Positions 61,102 to 64,000 of a stretch of 64,000 bases of DNA are shown piece after piece. Source of the stretch: Nymphalis io (Eukaryota; Arthropoda; Insecta; Lepidoptera; Nymphalidae); assembly GCF_905147045.1 (NCBI RefSeq), contig NC_065895.1:11041001-11105000 (forward strand). Reading direction: 5' to 3'. Below the pieces are notes generated by a model. It saw nothing but the letters and a program-made list of their open reading frames with translations, did no database searches and had not been told where the DNA came from. Position numbers and translations under genes: made by a program. Position 1 is the stretch's first letter. Every line of letters starts with the position of its first letter.

Positions 61102-62391
61102 TCAAGAGAAAGCCTCGTGAATGAACGTTAGTTTAGTATTTGTAAATCTTGAAGTATATTTACATTTGCTTCTTAGTAACTTAACTAGTTTCTTTGGTCC
61201 ACAGCAGTATAGATTAAGGTGATGTCTGAAATTCAAGAACAAAACCAATTAAAATATTTTCCAACGAATTAGTATGAGTAGATTTGTGCAAGCCCGTCTC
61301 TTTACATATTCTACCACAAAACACCAATACTTAATATAATTGGTTCTGATTCTGGTTCTGTTCTGGTTTAAATGGTGAGATAGCACATGTCTACTTGTAC
61401 AAGTAGACATGCGCTATCTCACCATCTTAGCTCCCAATGTCGGTGGTACTTTGGCGATGTAAAGGATGATTAATATTTCTTACAGTGCCAATAGCAAATA
61501 ACCACAATGCCACAGGGTGGTGATCACTTAACATCAGGTAAACCTAGGAAGAATATTTATATTTTTTTTTTATAGAATAGGAAGGTGGACGAGCATATGG
61601 GCCACCTGATGGTTAGTGGTCACCAAACGCCCTTAGACATTGGCATTGTAAGAAATGTCAACCATCGCTTATAGCCAATGCGCCACCAACCTTGGGAACT
61701 AAGATTTTATGTCCCTTGTGCCTGTAATTACACTGGCTCACTCACCCTTCAAACCGGTACACATTATTATTATTATTAATGTAATATATCACTGAAAATG
61801 TACTATACTAACATCATTGATTAAATTTACTGCTGTCGACATGAATCATGGTTAAGAGTAATATCTACTTCTATCATAAATTATGTATAACTTATCTTTA
61901 GATGAGATTTGCTCTGTCTATTATATACTTACTCTGGATACAAATGTGCCCAATAGCCAAACACTTGGTCCCAATGCGGTCTGCCTCTCCTCACTCTACA
62001 ACCGATCAATGGATATTTCTTCGCTATATTAAAATCACATTTATTATCATCATGATTTTTTTCATTATCTTCGAAAATACAACCGTTTCTTTTCTTATTT
62101 GGAGTCAATAATGTTTTCCTTTCATCATCGCCGATCAAGTGCGTCAGACCACCTTTTTCATTAAGTACAACCATATGTGTTATAGAATTTTGTTCTTTAT
62201 TTACATCGCAATGGGAATCGTTTTCATTTGAATTAGTTACATAAAGTTCGAGATGAAGTCTGTCTGGTCGATTCGCATTTCTTAATTGCAATATTGCTTC
62301 TGTAGCTAAACTAGCAATCCATGAAAGTTCATTTTCATGTCTTACTATCCAAATTAGATGAATTCGACCTGGTAATCGATTTCTTGGGTTC
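61102..62391 (-). CDS. Ferric-reductase/NADPH-oxidase-like protein, last two exons (partial)
   Basis: Two exons join in frame: 62391-61933 (acceptor TTTTAG, donor GA|GTAAGT) and 61225-61102 (acceptor TTTCAG, stop TGA). They encode about 194 residues of an NAD(P)H-binding domain. Visible family marks are GRIHLIWIVRHENELSWI, then GRPHWDQVFGYWAHLYP at the first exon's end, then LYCCGPKKLVKLL in the last exon, matching the HxxW-R, GRPxW and CGP motifs of ferric reductases and NOX enzymes. Such proteins pass electrons from NADPH through FAD and haem across a membrane. A long charged insert (about NSNENDSH to NEKNHDDN) separates the motifs and is unusual. The FAD and haem domains are not in the window; the next exon must lie beyond 64000, since only a LINE is visible between. 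NOX, DUOX and ferric-reductase subclass is unresolved. Confidence 0.75.
61283..61766. repeat. Two SINE-C copies in the ferric-reductase-like gene intron
   Basis: 61283-61552 (plus) is old and carries a 54-bp palindrome. 61563-61766 (minus) is young, 5'-truncated at CAAACCGGTACACA and abuts an (ATT)n run. The younger copy has the 2-bp deletion form. Confidence 0.85.
61372..61425. repeat. 54-bp loopless palindrome inside SINE-C
   Basis: Two 27-bp arms meet at CTTGT/ACAAG with one mismatch; the left arm begins ATGGTGAGATAGC and the right arm ends GCTATCTCACCAT. Confidence 0.88.
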
Positions 62392-62562
62392 CTAAAACGT
62401 TTATATAAAGTTTCAATTAATGTACTCAAAATCAATATAAATACACATAAGAATTAATATTAAATTGAAAACTTAAATAACGATATAGAAATAAAAAATA
62501 AAGAATTACTACAATGCAATTTAATAATATATATATAAGCCTCTGCATCTTTGACAGATGAT

Positions 62563-64000
62563 TTAAGCGGCATCGCGAAGGCACTTGCGTTCATGACTGA
62601 AAAGACCAATGCGAGAGAGGATCCTCCGGCCGCACTTCCGACAAGTGTATGCGCCCCCAGATGGGCGGGGGTTTGAAGCCCGCTCATAACGCCTAGTGCG
62701 TTTTTCTTTTAGTAGTTTAAACCAGTCATTGTCATGCTTTGATTGACCTTCGTAAATAAGGCGTCGCCACTTGGCACGGTCCTCTGCCAGTTCCTCCCAT
62801 CGATTGCTAGGGATGTTAAACGCAACCATATCACGCTTAGCGCAATCTTTGTAACGGAGCATAGGCCGCCCAACAGACCTCTTTGCATCCACAACCTCTC
62901 CCAGTAGTATTTGCCTTGGAAGACGGGTCTGCTCCATTCGATGCACGTGTCCCAGCCACCGTAACCGTTTTTTTTTGAGAATGGCCATGATGCTAGGCAG
63001 CTGTGCCTTGCCTAGAACAGACTCGTTTGTCACGCGATCCTGCCATGTGATGCCCAGAATGTTCCGAAGACAGCGCAAGTGAAATGTGTTTAGTCGGCGT
63101 TCTTGTTTTGCGTACGTTGTCCACGTTTCTGCTCCATACAAGAGTGTGCTTAGGACACATGATTGGTAAACAAGCATTTTCGTTTTTACCGTAAGGTGTC
63201 TGTTATCCCAAGCCCTTGAACAGAGCCTCCCGAACATAGAGGCTGCTTTGCCGATGCGGAAGTCGATCTCTGCATCAAGCGAGAGATTGCTTGACAAATG
63301 CGACCCAAGGTAGCAAAATTTGTTAACCACCTGTAAAGGTGCGCCGTTAAGCAAGATGACTGGTTGCTCTAAACATCCTTGCGCTAAAATAACGGTCTTC
63401 TTGCAGTTTATAGACATTGAGAAGAGGTCGCACGCTCTGGCAAATTTGTCCATTAGACTCTGGAGTTGAGCTTGGTCATGAGCAACGAAGGCAGCGTCGT
63501 CAGCGAAGAGGAGACTATCTACAAATAGGTCCTCCCTGTAGCGTTTGGACTTGAGCATTGAGATGTTGTACAGCCTACCATCGGTTCGCGTGTGTAAGTG
63601 GACGCCTTGCTGTTCATCTCCAAAAGCAACCTTCAGAAGCACCGAGAAGAATATTCCGAACAAGGTGGGGGCCAGTGCACAACCTTGACGAACGCCACGG
63701 CGTACGTCGAATGGCGTGGATGCGTTGCCATTGTGCAGGACGGTGACTTCCATACCTTCGTGGAACGATTGCACTATCCTTAGGAGTTTTGGGGGGCATC
63801 CAATTCTGACAAGAACCGAGTACAACCCCTCTCTGCTCACGGAGTCAAAAGCCTTATTTAGGTCTACAAATGCAATGACTAGGGGGGTATGTTGCTCCCT
63901 ACACTTTTCTTGTAGCTGTCTGAGTGAAAATATCATGTCGACAGTTGACCGTTGGGACCTAAAACCACATTGTGCCTCAGGGTATACGCGGTCGGCGAGC
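62563..64000 (-). mobile_element. Non-LTR retrotransposon (LINE) reverse transcriptase ORF, 5' end outside window
   Basis: An uninterrupted frame runs from the window edge to a TAA at 62563. Reverse-transcriptase blocks are in order: CGFRSQRSTVD, LVIAFVDLNKAFDSVSREGL, RRGVRQGCALAPTLFGIF, the catalytic LFADDAAFVAHD, KKTVILAQ, and the thumb-region CVLSTLLYGAETWT and RLRWLGHVHRM. The C-terminus has a zinc-knuckle-like CX2CX12HX3C (YTCRKCGRR...HERKC). The endonuclease half would lie beyond 64000. No frame breaks are seen in nearly 480 codons, so the copy is young or recently active. The TATATA-rich stretch at 62525-62545 may be its 3' tail. Clade not firmly assignable by eye; RTE-like is possible. 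It appears to sit in an intron of the ferric-reductase-like gene. Confidence 0.93.

Noticed and set aside
62392..62435. Extension of the ferric-reductase-like exon to residues before RNPRNR
   Set aside because: The start is TTG and a good acceptor (TTTTAG) at 62393-62392 explains the exon edge; the upstream residues lack the expected GxGxTP motif.
1..64000. CRISPR arrays, operons, ribosome-binding sites, prokaryotic or phage features
   Set aside because: Spliced genes, SINEs and poly(A) signals show eukaryotic nuclear DNA; no regularly spaced direct repeats were seen.

Overview
This 64-kb window is AT-rich eukaryotic nuclear DNA, almost certainly from a lepidopteran and probably a butterfly. 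The evidence is one insect UDP-glycosyltransferase, one lepidopteran-type odorant receptor, compact GT-AG introns, and a dense background of tRNA-derived SINEs, a poly-A SINE, Helitron-like fragments, LINE remnants and a piggyBac copy of the kinds typical of butterfly genomes. Species cannot be fixed from sequence alone.

Layout. Positions 1-26.8 kb are a gene desert built from many old repeat copies: SINE-A (tRNA head, 3' end CAGGCTGTTACT), SINE-B (tRNA head, trinucleotide tail) and SINE-C (poly-A tail, 5' end ACTGGTGGTAGG). There is also a decayed R1-type LINE at 19.6-20.5 kb. A small secreted Tyr/Gly-rich protein gene with a TATA promoter lies at 27.0-27.5 kb (minus strand). Positions 27.6-47.2 kb are again repeats, with a perfect 185-bp inverted repeat at 33.1-33.7 kb, a young SINE-C nested in an older one with a 70-A tail at 44.2-44.6 kb, and a hAT-like MITE at 46.1 kb.

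The right third is gene-dense, with every gene on the minus strand: a four-exon UDP-glycosyltransferase (47205-52399); a five-exon BNIP1/Sec20 SNARE gene (54173-56563) with a GC-AG intron; a five-exon odorant receptor (57863-60616) whose intron 2 holds a defective piggyBac element; and the last two exons of a ferric-reductase/NADPH-oxidase-like gene (61102-62391). The right edge carries a LINE reverse-transcriptase ORF (62563 to the window end), apparently in an intron of that last gene. I joined the exons by hand from splice sites and reading phase; each joined frame is open end to end.

The genes do not form one pathway. They cover detoxification or odorant clearance (UGT), Golgi-to-ER membrane fusion (Sec20), odour detection (OR) and a membrane redox enzyme. 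I found no convincing new multi-gene system. The best leads are the perfect inverted repeat, the piggyBac insertion beside a receptor splice donor, and the uncharacterised secreted peptide.
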